From: Phlebiopsis flavidoalba
Lineage: Eukaryota; Basidiomycota; Agaricomycetes; Polyporales; Phanerochaetaceae
NCBI GenBank assembly: GCA_035772785.1
Contig: JAOCPU010000090.1
Coordinates: forward strand, 1-64,000
Length of the DNA: 64,000 bases
Direction: 5' to 3'
A program made the translations under genes and the position numbers. Under the pieces are notes generated by a model that saw only the letters and a program-made list of their open reading frames with translations, had not been told where the DNA came from and searched no databases. Below are positions 22,482 to 32,914 of this stretch, piece by piece. Each line of letters starts with the position of its first letter. Within the stretch, counting starts at the first letter, position 1.

Positions 22482-22673
22482 ACTTTATTTTTCGGTCTTT
22501 ATTGTGGTCGCTCTGGCAATTTAAATCGACCTTGCGATTTAAATTGGCCAATTTAAATCGGCCTGCGATTTAAACCCGGCCTAGACGCCGAAAGTCGATT
22601 TAACTTTGATCGCGACTATTATTCGCGGGTATTTAAACCAGGATAACTGAAGTCACTCTCAAAATGAACTGAG

Positions 22674-25115
22674 CTAGGTGTGAGCACGAGCCGCTCCAGC
22701 ACCTGCTCTTGTTCCTCTGCTGCGCGCGAATAGCATCGGCCGCCTCTTGCTGCAGCTCGCCAACCTGCTCGAACTCGGTGTGAACTTCAGACAGTGCATT
22801 GTCGTACTCCACCTGGCGTGCGGCAATTATCGACCCTTCGATCTGGATTTGTGGAGAGAAGCATCGATCTGCGCGAGGCGGTCCTCCTCTATGAGCGAGT
22901 ACAAAGCCAGGTCCTCCTCTGCGCGACGAAAGCGGAAAAGCAAGGGCCCTTCTCGATCCTCGAATGTCTTCTCGAGTTTCGCAAATACCTCCTCGAGCAT
23001 CGTCTTTCCTCCCGAAGCGCATTGATGACGTCGGCAGCATCCCCTGCTCGACGAAGCCATCCTGTCGTTGTGCTCGCGAAGGTCATCGAGTTGCGTGTCG
23101 AACGCGCACTCCGAGATCGCCATCTTCTTCTCTCCATCTCCACCAACTGCTGCTCCGCCACTGCAGCCTTCTTCTCCGCTTCAGCCACCTTCTTCTCTGC
23201 CTGCTTCTGAAGCGTGTTGGCCTCGACGTGAAGCGACTCGTATTTCTGCTTGTCCATCTTGGCCTCGCGCAAGCTGTCCATAATCAGATCGTACCACTCG
23301 CCATGTTTGATCGACTCCTCGTTGAAGGCACGAAGACGAGTGCCATATTCGGCTTTGCTTCGCTTTGACCTCTCCTTCCAATGCATCATGGACAGCCTGT
23401 AACTCGGTGATGCGAGCGTTGTTGGAGCCAATAGTCTGCTGGAGGTCACGAGAGGCGATGGCGTGTTGTTCTCGAGCAGAGCGCTCTTGATCCGTCAGAG
23501 CACTGAGCGAGAGTGCGGTGTCCTCTCCTCCACACGCGCCACAGCATCTTTGATCTGGGTTACCTCGGCGAGTGCCGGGCGGTCTGAGCGACGACGAGAG
23601 AGGTGGTGTCCTTGGTCAAGCGAGGGACGGCTTCGTCGTGTGCGTCCTTCTCACGAGTGGCTTCAGATAACATGTTGGCGGCGTCGAGGTCCAACTGAAC
23701 CATCTCAACCTCCAGATCCTGTGCTTGACAGATAGCGAGTTTGTGAGCGTCTTCGAGATCGGCGTGCGACTCGACCATTGCGGCGTGTTGTGTTTTCTCG
23801 GCGGCATATGCTGTCCCAAAAGGGCGATAGCAGCCGTGGCAACATAAATATCGCCGTGAAGGATTTGCTCGGTGTAGTGGGCGGCATTGGTGGCGTGGTC
23901 AAGGGCCTTCCGGAGTTCATCAGCCTCGACTGTGGCCGCACCTAAGCGCTGATTGGACTGCTGGATAGTCGACTGTGCTGCATGAGTAGCCATACCATGG
24001 TAAAAGTGGAGAGGCACGTACCTCAATTTCTGCAATGGAAGACTGTATGCTCGCAATTGCATCAGTGTGACTTCTCACTCGCTTCGTCGGCTTTCTCCAT
24101 AGTGTGAGCTGGGCTAGGAGTGCGTCGCGTCGGCGGACATGGATGTCTCTGGAGGCGAGCGTTGGTAGCGACTTCGATGTCGATGGACATGAGAGCAGTC
24201 CCGACTCCCTCGTTGGGTGCGGCCTCACCAAGCGAACCTGGAAATAGGCGTGAGGAGAACCAACGTATGGAGCGGCGTGCAACATACTTCCGACTCCTCA
24301 CGCTCCTCCAAAAAGCGCGACGTACTTCCCAGTTGTCTCATCCCCCATGCAGTCGCCATCGACGCATGCTTGTCAACGCAGCTCAACTTCTAGAGCCTCT
24401 TTGTCATCCGTGACACCAATCATCTCCGCGTCCTGGGATACTACTTGTTCATGTTTAACGTTCGTGCGAGTGTCAAGTTCAACCATTGCCTGCGCATGCG
24501 TGCTCTGATGGTCTGTCAACCACGAGCAATCAGATCTAATAAGATCCAGTACATACTATAGCCTGTCGGACAGTTTCGAACACAGAAGGGTATCCATCGA
24601 GAACCAGCGCACCCGCTTCATACGAAAGTACAGAGCGTGACACAATGTTCTCAAAGTCCTTCCGGGCAGCATCCGTCGTATCACTTGTCTTCTTTGCAGC
24701 TCACATCTACGAACCTGAATCACGTTGATGAGTGGTTGATATCTCGGATCGTAGCTGACACTTACTGCGTGAATGCAAGAGACGAGCCCTACGACGAGAA
24801 CTGACACAAACGCGAGAGCATACATATTGGTGGCGGTGCCTTGCAAGTTGCGAAAGAGGGGCATGTCTAGGATATGATGAGTGAAGGCCTCGTCCATAGG
24901 TACATGGAGCGAGACCCCGCCGATTTCGCAGATGACGGTGAGACCAAATATCCCAGAAGCGCCATCGAAGCGGCGTAGCAGGCAGGTAGTGTTGCTGAGA
25001 GGAGCTGGCTTAATGACGCGATGAAGAGGAGAGTAGTTGGCAGTGACCAAGTGGGGCGTTGTAGTAATGGCATGTGAATAGTCCGAGTCGCCAGAGGATC
25101 CGAAGAGGTCGCCAA
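22674..25115 (-). pseudogene. Coiled-coil protein gene, multi-exon, frame-broken
   Basis: Reading right to left: a block with a hydrophobic segment (YALAFVSVLVVGLVSC near 24800) that could cross a membrane; FENIVSRSVLSYEAGALVLD (about 24580-24650) before a GTATGT donor; KEALEVEL; ADEASEKSHTDAIASIQSSI (about 24035-24095); a 49-nt intron at 23973-24021; QQSNQRLGAATVEADELRKA (about 23900-23965); DLEVEMVQLDLDAANMLSEA (about 23670-23730); LREAKMDKQKYESLHVEANT (about 23220-23290) and LQKQAEKKVAEAEKKAAVAE (about 23150-23215), with strong heptad-like Ala/Leu/Glu/Lys spacing; and a last block ending EEQEQVLERLVLT with a TAG at 22674-22676. Most of the protein is predicted coiled coil. No specific family is recognised. 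The inverted-arm element begins (with its target duplication) only about 8 bp after the stop. Frame changes occur between most blocks. Confidence 0.55.
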
Positions 25116-25189
25116 TGAGAGAGGTCGTGGTGGAAGCTAGAAGTTCGAGGCGAGGCTCAAAGGTAAGAACAGAAGCCAGTGGGATTACG

Positions 25190-25380
25190 CCAGGGTCAAG
25201 AAGTACAAAAGAGGAATAAGAAGAGCAGGCACCATGGCAAACGGTGAAAGATTGGTGAAAGAGGCCGCTGTTGTGCTCAAGGTGGATGTCGTAGAAGAGG
25301 GGAATCTGAAGAAGCTCTCAGCAGACAAAGAAGCTAAGTAACTCATTGCAAGGCTGGAATATCTCAGCCGAGATGTCTGA
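25190..25380 (+). pseudogene. Short protein-like remnant, unidentified
   Basis: One plus-strand frame reads RVKKYKRGIRRAG, then LVKEAAVVLKVDVVEEGNLK and LSADKEAK, a TAA, then in the same frame LIARLEYLSRDV and a TGA. The even use of charged and hydrophobic residues and the single in-frame stop look like a decayed exon. No family or partner exon is recognised. Confidence 0.3.
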
Positions 25381-27718
25381 CCGCCAGCCACCGCCAGCCA
25401 TTGAAAATCTAACCAAACTCTTGTACAGGAATGTTCAGCTCTAGGACTATCACACCAAGGCCGAATGAACGTTGACCACACGTACCTAATCATAATATAA
25501 GGCCCGAGAGCTTGAATAATTAATCTTTTGAAGCATCTTTGGCAACTGTGTCCATGAAATTTGCGTCACGGTTGGGCGTTGTAGTCAAGTCGCAGCTCGA
25601 AGTGAGGAATCGAAACAATGGGATACTTACCAAGCGCCGTTCACACCAGTGACCAATTATGGCAAGTAGGAAGGGCGTGGGCGAGGCGTAGACGCGCGAT
25701 GAACTCGTGTCGAAGGCTCAGGCGTCTGCTGTGAGTAGGCCAGTCCCAACGATATATATCTCAAAACATGCTGGGACGTCGTCTCCGTAATAGGATCATC
25801 GACCACAAAGAATTATGTGGACTGTGTTCGTACAGTGATGGTACGGAAACAAACCGCGGAGGACCGCCGCGTCGCAGGTGGACTAGTCATCATCAACAAA
25901 CTCCGCGAACTTAACATTTTTGCTTCTCTATTTCTTCTTTGGCCGTCCTCCGTCGACTCTGCGTCGCCACCGGATCCCTTTCACATCCTGTGCCCGCTCT
26001 GCATACACATGCCCAAGTCTGTCCACTCGTCTATATACCTTGTTCATTGTGCTTCATTGTTTCCCGTCGAATATTGCTCGGTTACATTACACATCGACCG
26101 AATCTACTTTGATTGCGTGGGTTGTAAGACAGAACGTGGATACCGGTGAATCGGCTTGTAACGGCGAAGCCGGATACCATCGAGTGGATGCTCCGGACTT
26201 GGAACGCGTGTGCACAAGCGCCCTGCCACGGGTGGATCCACGGGCGCAAGTGCCTGGTTCGACTTTCATTACACCTCCACGATCGGCCATCGATTGCGAG
26301 AACAGTGGCTTCACTCACCTCTCTTTTGCACAAGAACTTCTTCGGAGGGTCTTGATGGTCCCCTACTCTCACTCATACTGCTCCGCTCCCATCACCGACA
26401 CCGTGCGACGGCTCACGCGCGAGCCAGTTTTTGCCCACCCACCACAGAACTCGTCCGGCCCCGCCAACCACCCATAATGGACGCGACACGACACTTGAAG
26501 GTGTCAAGGATGGCCGGAGAGGTGCGCAGGGGCGAACAATTCGGTATCCTGTAGGATGCATCAAACCCGCAGGCTCGACGGCAAAAGGTGAGTACGACCA
26601 CCCCGCCCTGTCATCTCGCAAGCCCAGCCACACTCGCTTGTCCGCGCATGTGCAATGCATGTACGCAGTCAGTGAGTACCATTCTCATATGGCCACTGCC
26701 ACTGTCGTCCCCCCACCCCCACACACCGATATTCTCGCTCAGTCGCTGTGCCCTGTAAGCCGCTGCTTGCGCTCGCTCCGTCGAATCTGCGGCCAGGCCC
26801 GCGCCCTTCTACCAACACCCTCAACTGAGCCCTCGAGTCCTCAAGCCCTTGATCAAGCCCTCTCCCCCTCGCGTTCGCCCTCTCCCATATGCACCATTGC
26901 GATGCGTTCACGGCCCTTCCCTTGCGTCCGCACCCTGCCACCAACGTTCTCGTGTCCTCGTCCACCGCACTCGCCTCACCTGGCCGTCTCTGCATCGGGG
27001 ACTCCACCGCGCCCCCCTTGCTGTCCGAAAGCGCGTCGATGCCACCTACGACCCGCCCACGGCTGCTCACAGCCTCGCAGGCGAGATCACGGACCCCACG
27101 AGGTTCTATTGCCGGCGGAAGACGGTGGTCAGCTCAACCCTTCCCTCGTTGATCGTCCCTCCACGTACACCTAGGGCCGTCCATTAGGATCACCTCGTCC
27201 AGCATGACGTTGCTTCAGCGTACACTCTATTGCGTGGAGTCCATCGGCCAGTGGGTTCCTGGGGTCTTTTTTTCCCTCACCGGCTTCGCCACCGTCGTCA
27301 TCAACAGTGCACGCGCATAGCTGCCTGCCCACTTCTCCGTGTTTTTCGTGTTGGTCAACTCCATTCCTAGATATCGTAAAACTTAACCTTGTATGCAATT
27401 AGAAAATACACATCGAGTAGTACAAATATTCATAATGATACGATCCAGAGTAATAATAATTAACCTCGCGCAAGGCGAGCAAAAGAATGCCACAGAGCGA
27501 GCCCTGCACCTCCGCGAGCGTGCAATGTCCAGTGCGAGGCAAAAAAGCATGCAAACCGATAGCGAAGACGGCGACGAGCGTTGAGAACGAAACATCAATG
27601 TGACAGAACTACAGGCATAACAGGGGAGGTAAGATCCTCCAGGTTTCACTGTATCCCTGCGGCGCTCAACAACGAAGACGGCAGGGCGGGGACGTGCGAG
27701 GCCGCGCACATCGGAATA
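25381..27718. other. Long stretch without a recognised gene
   Basis: Frames up to 247 codons (26431-27174 plus) occur but are Pro/Arg/Thr-rich and overlap equally open frames on the other strand, as expected from GC-rich, codon-skewed non-coding DNA. I see no motif, no intron pattern and no repeat. Confidence 0.4.
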
Positions 27719-29125
27719 TCACCATTCGCAATCGAGTGCCGGCGTACCCGCTCCGTCGATGGACGAGGCACAGGCAACGGCGGCTCGACGTCTACCTGTT
27801 CGTCGGGGGGGAACAGTAGTTAGTTCTGCGTCTCGAAGTACTGTCGGACGTGTATGGGGTAAGGAGCTTTTCGGCGCGGGAAATGCACTCGAGAGTACCT
27901 TTCTCTCTTCGTCGACGACGTTAATGTGCAGCGCTTTGGTAGTATCTTCCATGTGCAACAATAGCGTCTACGGCCAGAGCGATGTCAGTACCAAGTCACA
28001 GGTAACGAATGAAAAACGTACACGAATGGACTGGCTGCTGAGGCCCGGATGCGTATCCATCCGTTGCATCGTTCGAGGCACATAGCCGTAAAGCTTGATC
28101 ATCTCGTGCAGCCACACGATGTACTGTTCCAAGCACTCTAGGTAATACCGTTTCTTGTCATGCGATGTTATCGTGTCACTACGAACGCAGAATAAAGTGA
28201 AATATACACGAGTGGTGAGCAATGGAGAACTCACGGGTCCGTCGAGTCAAATCCGACCTTGTCGGAAATGGAGCGAAGTAGCTCTTCCGCAGATTTTCTG
28301 GGTTCGCTGGTGTCGACGACTTTACGGCTCGCGATTTCGACTTCGCCTTGCCTTTGGATTGCGAGGGTCTCGAGCTGCGCGTCGACGAGCTGCCGGCGGT
28401 AGAAACCCGAGCGACGTGGCTTCGGAACGCGACGCGTCGTCGACGCGAGTGCGCAGAGCATCCGCTTGGCTGAGCATGTCGGATGGCGTGGGAAACGTCA
28501 CCTGGGGCGACGCGTACTATCTCCTTGAGCGTATCTATAGGCGGCTTCGCGCCCTCGTCGTCGCCGTTGCCGCCCGTCGTGTGCAACTGCGCCGTGAGTG
28601 GCTGCGGTGCGGGAGACACCTGGATCACATAAGGCGCAGACGGCGGCGTGTGAACGTACGTCTCCTGGAGCAGCGGCGAAGACAAGGAGTCGGAGGAATG
28701 ATTTGCGAGGAAAGGCGCACAGGCCAAGACGGGGACAGGTGCGTAGATCGGCGGTGGCGGCGGCGAGAGCAGCGCTCTCTCTGTGGAGTACGCATGATCT
28801 TGACTGGGCGTCTGGGTTTCGTACGTCTGCGTGTTCTCGGCTACTAGAGGTGTAGTGTTGTAGTAGTAATGGGGTAGGACGAGCGGCGGCTGGGGCGCGT
28901 CGTTGAGGACGCCCGCGTCCGCATGCGGGTACGTGGAGGTCGTAAAGTACAGTCCCGACGACGACTGCGGATACTCTACAAAGGAGAGGTTGTTAGGGCC
29001 GCAGCTTGGCTGTCAAAGGTGTTAGGCACGTCGAGACCGAGACAGACGGCAACGAGAGGGCGACTAACCTGGTGCTGCGGCTGATGGAGATGAAGATTGG
29101 GGAAAGTATGGTATACTGGCTGCAT
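27719..29125 (-). CDS. Unidentified 4-exon gene with conserved-looking C-terminal domain
   Basis: The start at 29125 (MQPVYHTFPNLHLHQPQHQ) is supported by the exon layout: exon 1 29069-29125, intron 29010-29068 (59 nt, CTAAC branch), exon 2 28235-29009, intron 28179-28234 (56 nt), exon 3 28022-28178, intron 27968-28021 (54 nt, TACTGAC branch), exon 4 27719-27967. The N-terminal half is low complexity, rich in Pro, Tyr, Ser and Thr, as in activation or disordered regions. The C-terminal half has a helical region (SDMLSQADALRTRVDDAS, then LVDAQLETLAIQRQGEVEI) followed by ELLRSISDKVGFDST, TITSHDKKRYYLECLEQYIV, LHEMIKLYGYVP and LLLHMEDTTKALHINVVDEE. It resembles a conserved fungal protein or transcription regulator, but I cannot name it. 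Exon 2 needs two frame changes (about 28490-28520 and about 28400, the latter at GGGTTT), so it is either slightly damaged or mis-sequenced. Confidence 0.6.
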
Positions 29126-30423
29126 GAGGGGCGAAGGAAAAGGGGAATGAGGAAATTCAAGAGCTCACGAGTAGTTATATGAGTTGTGTGGGTGTTTTGC
29201 AGGAGGAGCAAAGGGTGGCGCCCGCTCGTAGATCTAGGGTAGTCTCGTTCCCATCCCGCACCGGACTCCGAAAGCGCAAGGCTTTCGGCCGGCGAAGCGG
29301 ACATCGAAACGTGGGTATTTGTCGATTCCTCCCAGAACCAGGACCTCAGTTCTCGATGTCCGACCGGTTCAGCCCGGCTATGTCCGGGCTAGAGGGGAGA
29401 GGCCTTGGGGCCTCTAATGGCTGGGGACGAGACTAGATCTGGGGAGCAGACGACGATCTGGCCCCAGACAGCGGAGACATGGTCGACCTCCCAAAGTGAG
29501 AAGGTGGAGAAGTACCCCAAACCGAGCCGCTGATTTCGCACTTTCGCGGGAGTATCTTGAGGTAATTAGACTTTCTCTCCCGTTTTGTAATTTGTCGGCG
29601 TCCCGCCCTTCCAATTAGAAGACCAGTATCCTGGCGCCGGTCCTTACCACTGTACTTTTTTTCATTCTGGAGGCAGCAACAGCTGTCCCACTTGTACGCT
29701 GTAGGGCCCACTGCTTGTAGCTACTATGCGTCGAGAGAGAGAACAAGGACATAGTTCAGGCCTGCAGTGGGGGCGCACTGGGAAGTGAAGGCTGGATTGA
29801 GCGGGAAACACGCGTCGACTGGGGGACAAGGTGATCTGAAAGGCCAGTCGAATCCGGAAAGGCTCTTCGGCCCACGCAAAAGTCACCAGGAAACGATCCA
29901 CTCGAATCGCAGCCCGCCAGTCCAACTCGGTTATTCACACGCCATCTGCCCCCGCAATAAGCTCGCGGGAGTTCCAATCTGGTCCGTGGCATCAGTTTGA
30001 TTGGACGCGACCCGCGGTTGCTGCCGAGCTGCACCACCCAAAGTAGGCAGTCGTCGTGCTTCAGACAGCACCGCAGTCACTGCAAGCGTGGGTTTTTTTT
30101 GCGCTGTGGCTCCGCACGCGGTCGTTTGCGCTGGACAGCTTCGATGGCCCCGTTCGCAACCGACGATGCCGAGGTTTGAAAGCGAACCGGACGTTGCGGC
30201 GAGGGGTGGGACATCAATGCAGCGCGGTTGGGGTCTAGAGAGGATCGTCTCTTGATGGCTCGGGGTCCAATCGAGGGGGGGATGCAGCCCTTGTGCGATC
30301 GAATTGCAGAGGCGTGCCACCAAAGCCAAATATTCCTGCGACATCTTGACAGAACGGACCCCACAGTGCGATTTATAAGCATAGACCGCGCGCTGTCATT
30401 GGTCCTTGCAGGCCCAACTTACC
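29126..30423. other. Divergent intergenic region
   Basis: This lies between the start of the minus-strand gene at 27719-29125 and the plus-strand gene at 30424, so it probably holds both promoters. Frames of 77-137 codons occur on both strands between 29400 and 30380 and none has a motif. No TATA or operator could be supported. Confidence 0.4.
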
Positions 30424-31477
30424 ATGTCTCTTGTGACCACCACCCACGCGCGCCCGCGTCCGCCTCCGTCGTCTCTCGCACCCACGATGGCGAGGTCGCC
30501 TGGCACCGCCGCCCCTGATCGCGACTGCTCACAACGCCCCTCACGCCCGTGCAGTCGCGCCTCCAGCCCTCCAGAGTCAGAGTGCCTTCACAGCGACCGC
30601 CATCGACACGCCCTTCTCCATGACCCCGCCGTTCTCCGCCATCGGACGCGTTCTGCTGCCCGAATCCCCGTCCCCAGTCCCCCGCATCCACGCGAAGTCC
30701 CTGCAAACATCGCGCTCCACCGTATGTCCCCCACCTGCTCTACCTCAGCTCCTTCCGAGCACCGTCAACCCGTCGACCTCGCCAACCGTGGACGCCCAGC
30801 GCGTCGCTCGACGGCGGCGCGGCGCGGCGCAGCGGCACGCGCCTCGCCAAGTCCTCGTCGCTCCCCGTCCCACTCTCGCCGGGGGACCCCCCGCCGCGCG
30901 CATCACGCACGCACCCGTACGCGCGCATCACTCACCCGTTACGCGCGCGCATCCACGCGAAGCGCGCTGCCGAGCCGAACGTGAGAGCGGCGCAGGATGT
31001 TGGGAACCACGCGCTGGAGAGAGCCTGTTCACTGATGCCGGAGGAGATCGCGGCCCTCGGCGCGCCGAAACGGCGCGCGATATACACGCGAGCCTCGAGA
31101 ACCATGTCGAGCAGCTACATGCGCAGCGCTGCGCGAGCTTGAGATCCATATTGTGCTGCCCCACGTGCTCGAGCAGGTACCGGGGGCTCAACTCGAAAAC
31201 TGCGAGGGTGGGTTGACGGGCACTCAGAGTTTTTCTTTCTTTCTTTTTCTTTTGCTGATGGTCAGTTCTGTGCAGAGCATGGTGTCCGGGTTGCACAAGG
31301 ACACCTGTGATCTGAAGACGCAGCTCATGGAGCTGGAGCGTGCCGTAAGTCACTGCATTTTGGAGCCAGTCGAGAGCATATACTCACCTTGTTCGCTAGA
31401 CGCAGACGCTCTACCGTGAGTACGACCAGAAGGCGTCGGCATCCGCATCGGCGTCGTCTGAAGCAGATGCTGCGTAG
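30424..31477 (+). CDS. Unidentified protein, Pro/Arg-rich with C-terminal coiled coil
   Basis: The ATG at 30424 starts MSLVTTTHARPRPPPSSLAP. The first two thirds are disordered, rich in Pro, Ser, Arg. A helical part follows: AKRAAEPNVRAAQDVGNHAL, CSLMPEEIAALGAPKRRAIY and ELEIHIVLPHVLEQ (31130-31176). An intron from GTACCG at 31177 to TGCAG at 31275 joins in frame to SMVSGLHKDTCDLKTQLMEL, and a second intron at 31345-31399 (55 nt, GTAAGT...GCTAG) joins in frame to TQTLYREYDQKASASASASS and the TAG at 31475-31477. The 3' splice structure is clean. Frame changes are needed in the GC-rich part around 30540-30900. The coiled coil suggests a small complex subunit; the identity is unknown. Confidence 0.5.
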
Positions 31478-31879
31478 CATGGCCGTCGTCACTCGGTTTC
31501 TGCCTGCCGCCTTGTACGTGCACCCGAACTTGTTTGTGGGCCCTTCAGGATCCGGCAGTGGTCATCCGACGATGTCTTGAGAAATGTTTGGGCTTGTTGC
31601 CATTGCGGTTCTGAGGCGTGGCTTATGGCATAAGTAGTCTGTACTTGTAGTTGGAAGAAAATGAATTGTTTTTGTAACAGGCGCAGTATGACAACATGAG
31701 AGTCGTGATGATGACTGAACGCAAGAAGGACAAGGCGGACCACGCGAGTTTCCCACGGTGTTTAGCATTTCCGCCGCGCGGACCTAAGCGGGCGTCTAGT
31801 GACCTTGCTTTCGAGCATAGTTTTGTCTGCTGTGCACACCACAACCTCACCACATACACTCTCAACATTTGCTATGTAG

Positions 31880-32695
31880 AGGGCAGACCTCCAGACATAT
31901 CAATTCCAGCTCTCTCAGGTCGAGCTGGCTCTCGAACAAGACTCTGACAACACAGAGCTGCAAGAGCTCATGTCGGAGCTGGAAGAGCTGATCGAGTTCA
32001 CGAAGGGGCCATAGCGCAGCAAGAGGCGGCCCGCGTCGTCTTCCAAGGCGGCGGAGGCGTCGCGGAAAGCGGTGGCGGCGCGGGGCAAGACGTTGGTGGC
32101 GGGCGACGAGTGCCTGGCCAAGTACTCGGGGCGACGGGCAGCGATACCTCGCGCGCATCGCGGCGGTCGGCTGTGCGAGCGAGAGCCGGCAGTAACAGCG
32201 TCGTGTTCCGGGGGTACAACACGACGGAGCTGCTGAAAGCGGCGCAGATCAAGGCGATGCCCGCGGGGCACGCCGCGGCGGGGTCGTCAGCGCTGGGTGG
32301 TGGGGCGGACGGGAGCAAGAGCAAGCTGACGAAGGCGGAGGAGGAGAAGCGCGAGCGCAAGAAGAAGAACGAGAAAAAGGGGAGATGCGCGCAGCGAAGG
32401 CCAAGGAGTAGAACGCGATGCAGGCGTCCTGGAAGAAGTTTTGCGGAGAAGAGCGAGAAGGAGGGCATCCACATTGCGGGCTGTCGCGGGCACGAGCACA
32501 TTCAAGACTCCAGAGAACCCCCTGGACCCAGGTCAGTGTCCTTCCCCGATGTCATGCTCCCTGCCCTGAGTGTACTCATCGTGGATGCTGCTACAGTCGG
32601 CGTCACTGGGAGTGGCAAGGGCATGACGGAGGTGAAGCTCATTTGGCAAGCACAAGTTTGACCCGTTGGTCGACGAGGCATTAGAGGGGGCCTAG
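31880..32695 (+). pseudogene. SPF30/SMNDC1-like Tudor splicing factor gene, frame-broken
   Basis: SPF30 (SMNDC1) is a Tudor-domain protein of the SMN family needed for spliceosome assembly in the nucleus. After an acceptor at 31877-31879 the reading is DLQTYQFQLSQVELALEQDS, LQELMSELEELIEFTKG (the N-terminal helix of the family), then AAEASRKAVAARGKTL, the Tudor barrel VAGDECLAKYSG, DGQRYLARIAAVG, VVFRGYNTTELLKAAQIKAM, a Lys/Glu-rich helix (LTKAEEEKRERKKKNEKK), MQASWKKF, AEKSEKEGIHIAG, AGTSTFKTPENPLDP, an intron at 32532-32596 (65 nt), VGVTGSGKGMTEV and finally KHKFDPLVDEALEGA with a TAG at 32693-32695. The order and the SGKGMT signature fit SPF30. There are at least five frame changes, two at GGGG and TTTT runs, plus an in-frame TAG near 32014. 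The first exon upstream was not found. It is a pseudogene unless the indels are artefacts. Confidence 0.85.
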
Positions 32696-32858
32696 GTGTG
32701 TCGGCAACTCCTGCAGGCTGATTGTACCGCTGACGAGACTCTAGGCATCGAATCCTACGTCGTTTCATCACTTTAATTATTTATTTTCAGATAATGAGCC
32801 ATTCTTGGAAAGGCTGCAGGTCTCGGCTGCTCAAGATATCTGCTTTGCCTTTTCAATG
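32696..32858. other. 3' flank of the SPF30-like gene
   Basis: A/T-rich DNA with ATTATTTATTTTCAG, possibly the 3' untranslated region. Nothing else is seen. Confidence 0.3.
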
Positions 32859-32914
32859 AGCAATGATTCACAGAGAGCTTAGCTTATAAGCTAAGCTCTC
32901 TGCGAATCATTGCT
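32859..32914. repeat. 56-bp near-perfect palindrome
   Basis: The two 28-nt arms meet at the centre of TTATAA (32884-32889) with no loop and a single mismatch pair (positions 32871 and 32902). The arm contains AGCAATGATTC and CAGAGAGCTTAGC. Flanking bases do not pair. It lies about 160 bp after the SPF30-like stop. It may be a cruciform-forming site, the joined ends of a small excised or foldback element, or a transcribed hairpin. Confidence 0.95.

Larger units (their letters stand above)
21073..22658. mobile_element. hAT-like non-autonomous element with long inverted arms carrying tRNA-like heads
   Basis: The 1586-bp unit is flanked on both sides by TCAAAATG (21065-21072 and 22659-22666), an exact 8-bp duplication as made by hAT transposases. 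The ends are inverted: TAGAGTCTCAGTTATCC on the left and, reverse-complemented, GAGTGACTTCAGTTATCC on the right. The similarity continues inward for about 150-175 bp (CGCGAATAATAGTCGCGATC, AAAGTTAAATCGA, repeated ATTTAAATCG words, CCGAAAAATAA) and ends at a tRNA-like sequence in each arm. The interior has scattered GATTCAAATCGAC motifs and a direct repeat of ACACGGCCT...GCACGCCT...CGGG at about 21718 and 21780, but no coding frame. An alternative is two tRNA-derived SINEs inserted head to head; the outer 8-bp duplication argues for one unit. Confidence 0.7.

Noticed and set aside
26431..27174. 247-codon plus-strand open frame
   Set aside because: Pro/Arg/Thr-rich, with equally long frames on the other strand and no motif; typical of GC-rich non-coding DNA.
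28179..28727. 182-codon single-exon gene on the minus strand
   Set aside because: Its first part is exon 2 of the 4-exon gene, but its last 80 codons are in the wrong frame; the other frames give the better protein there.
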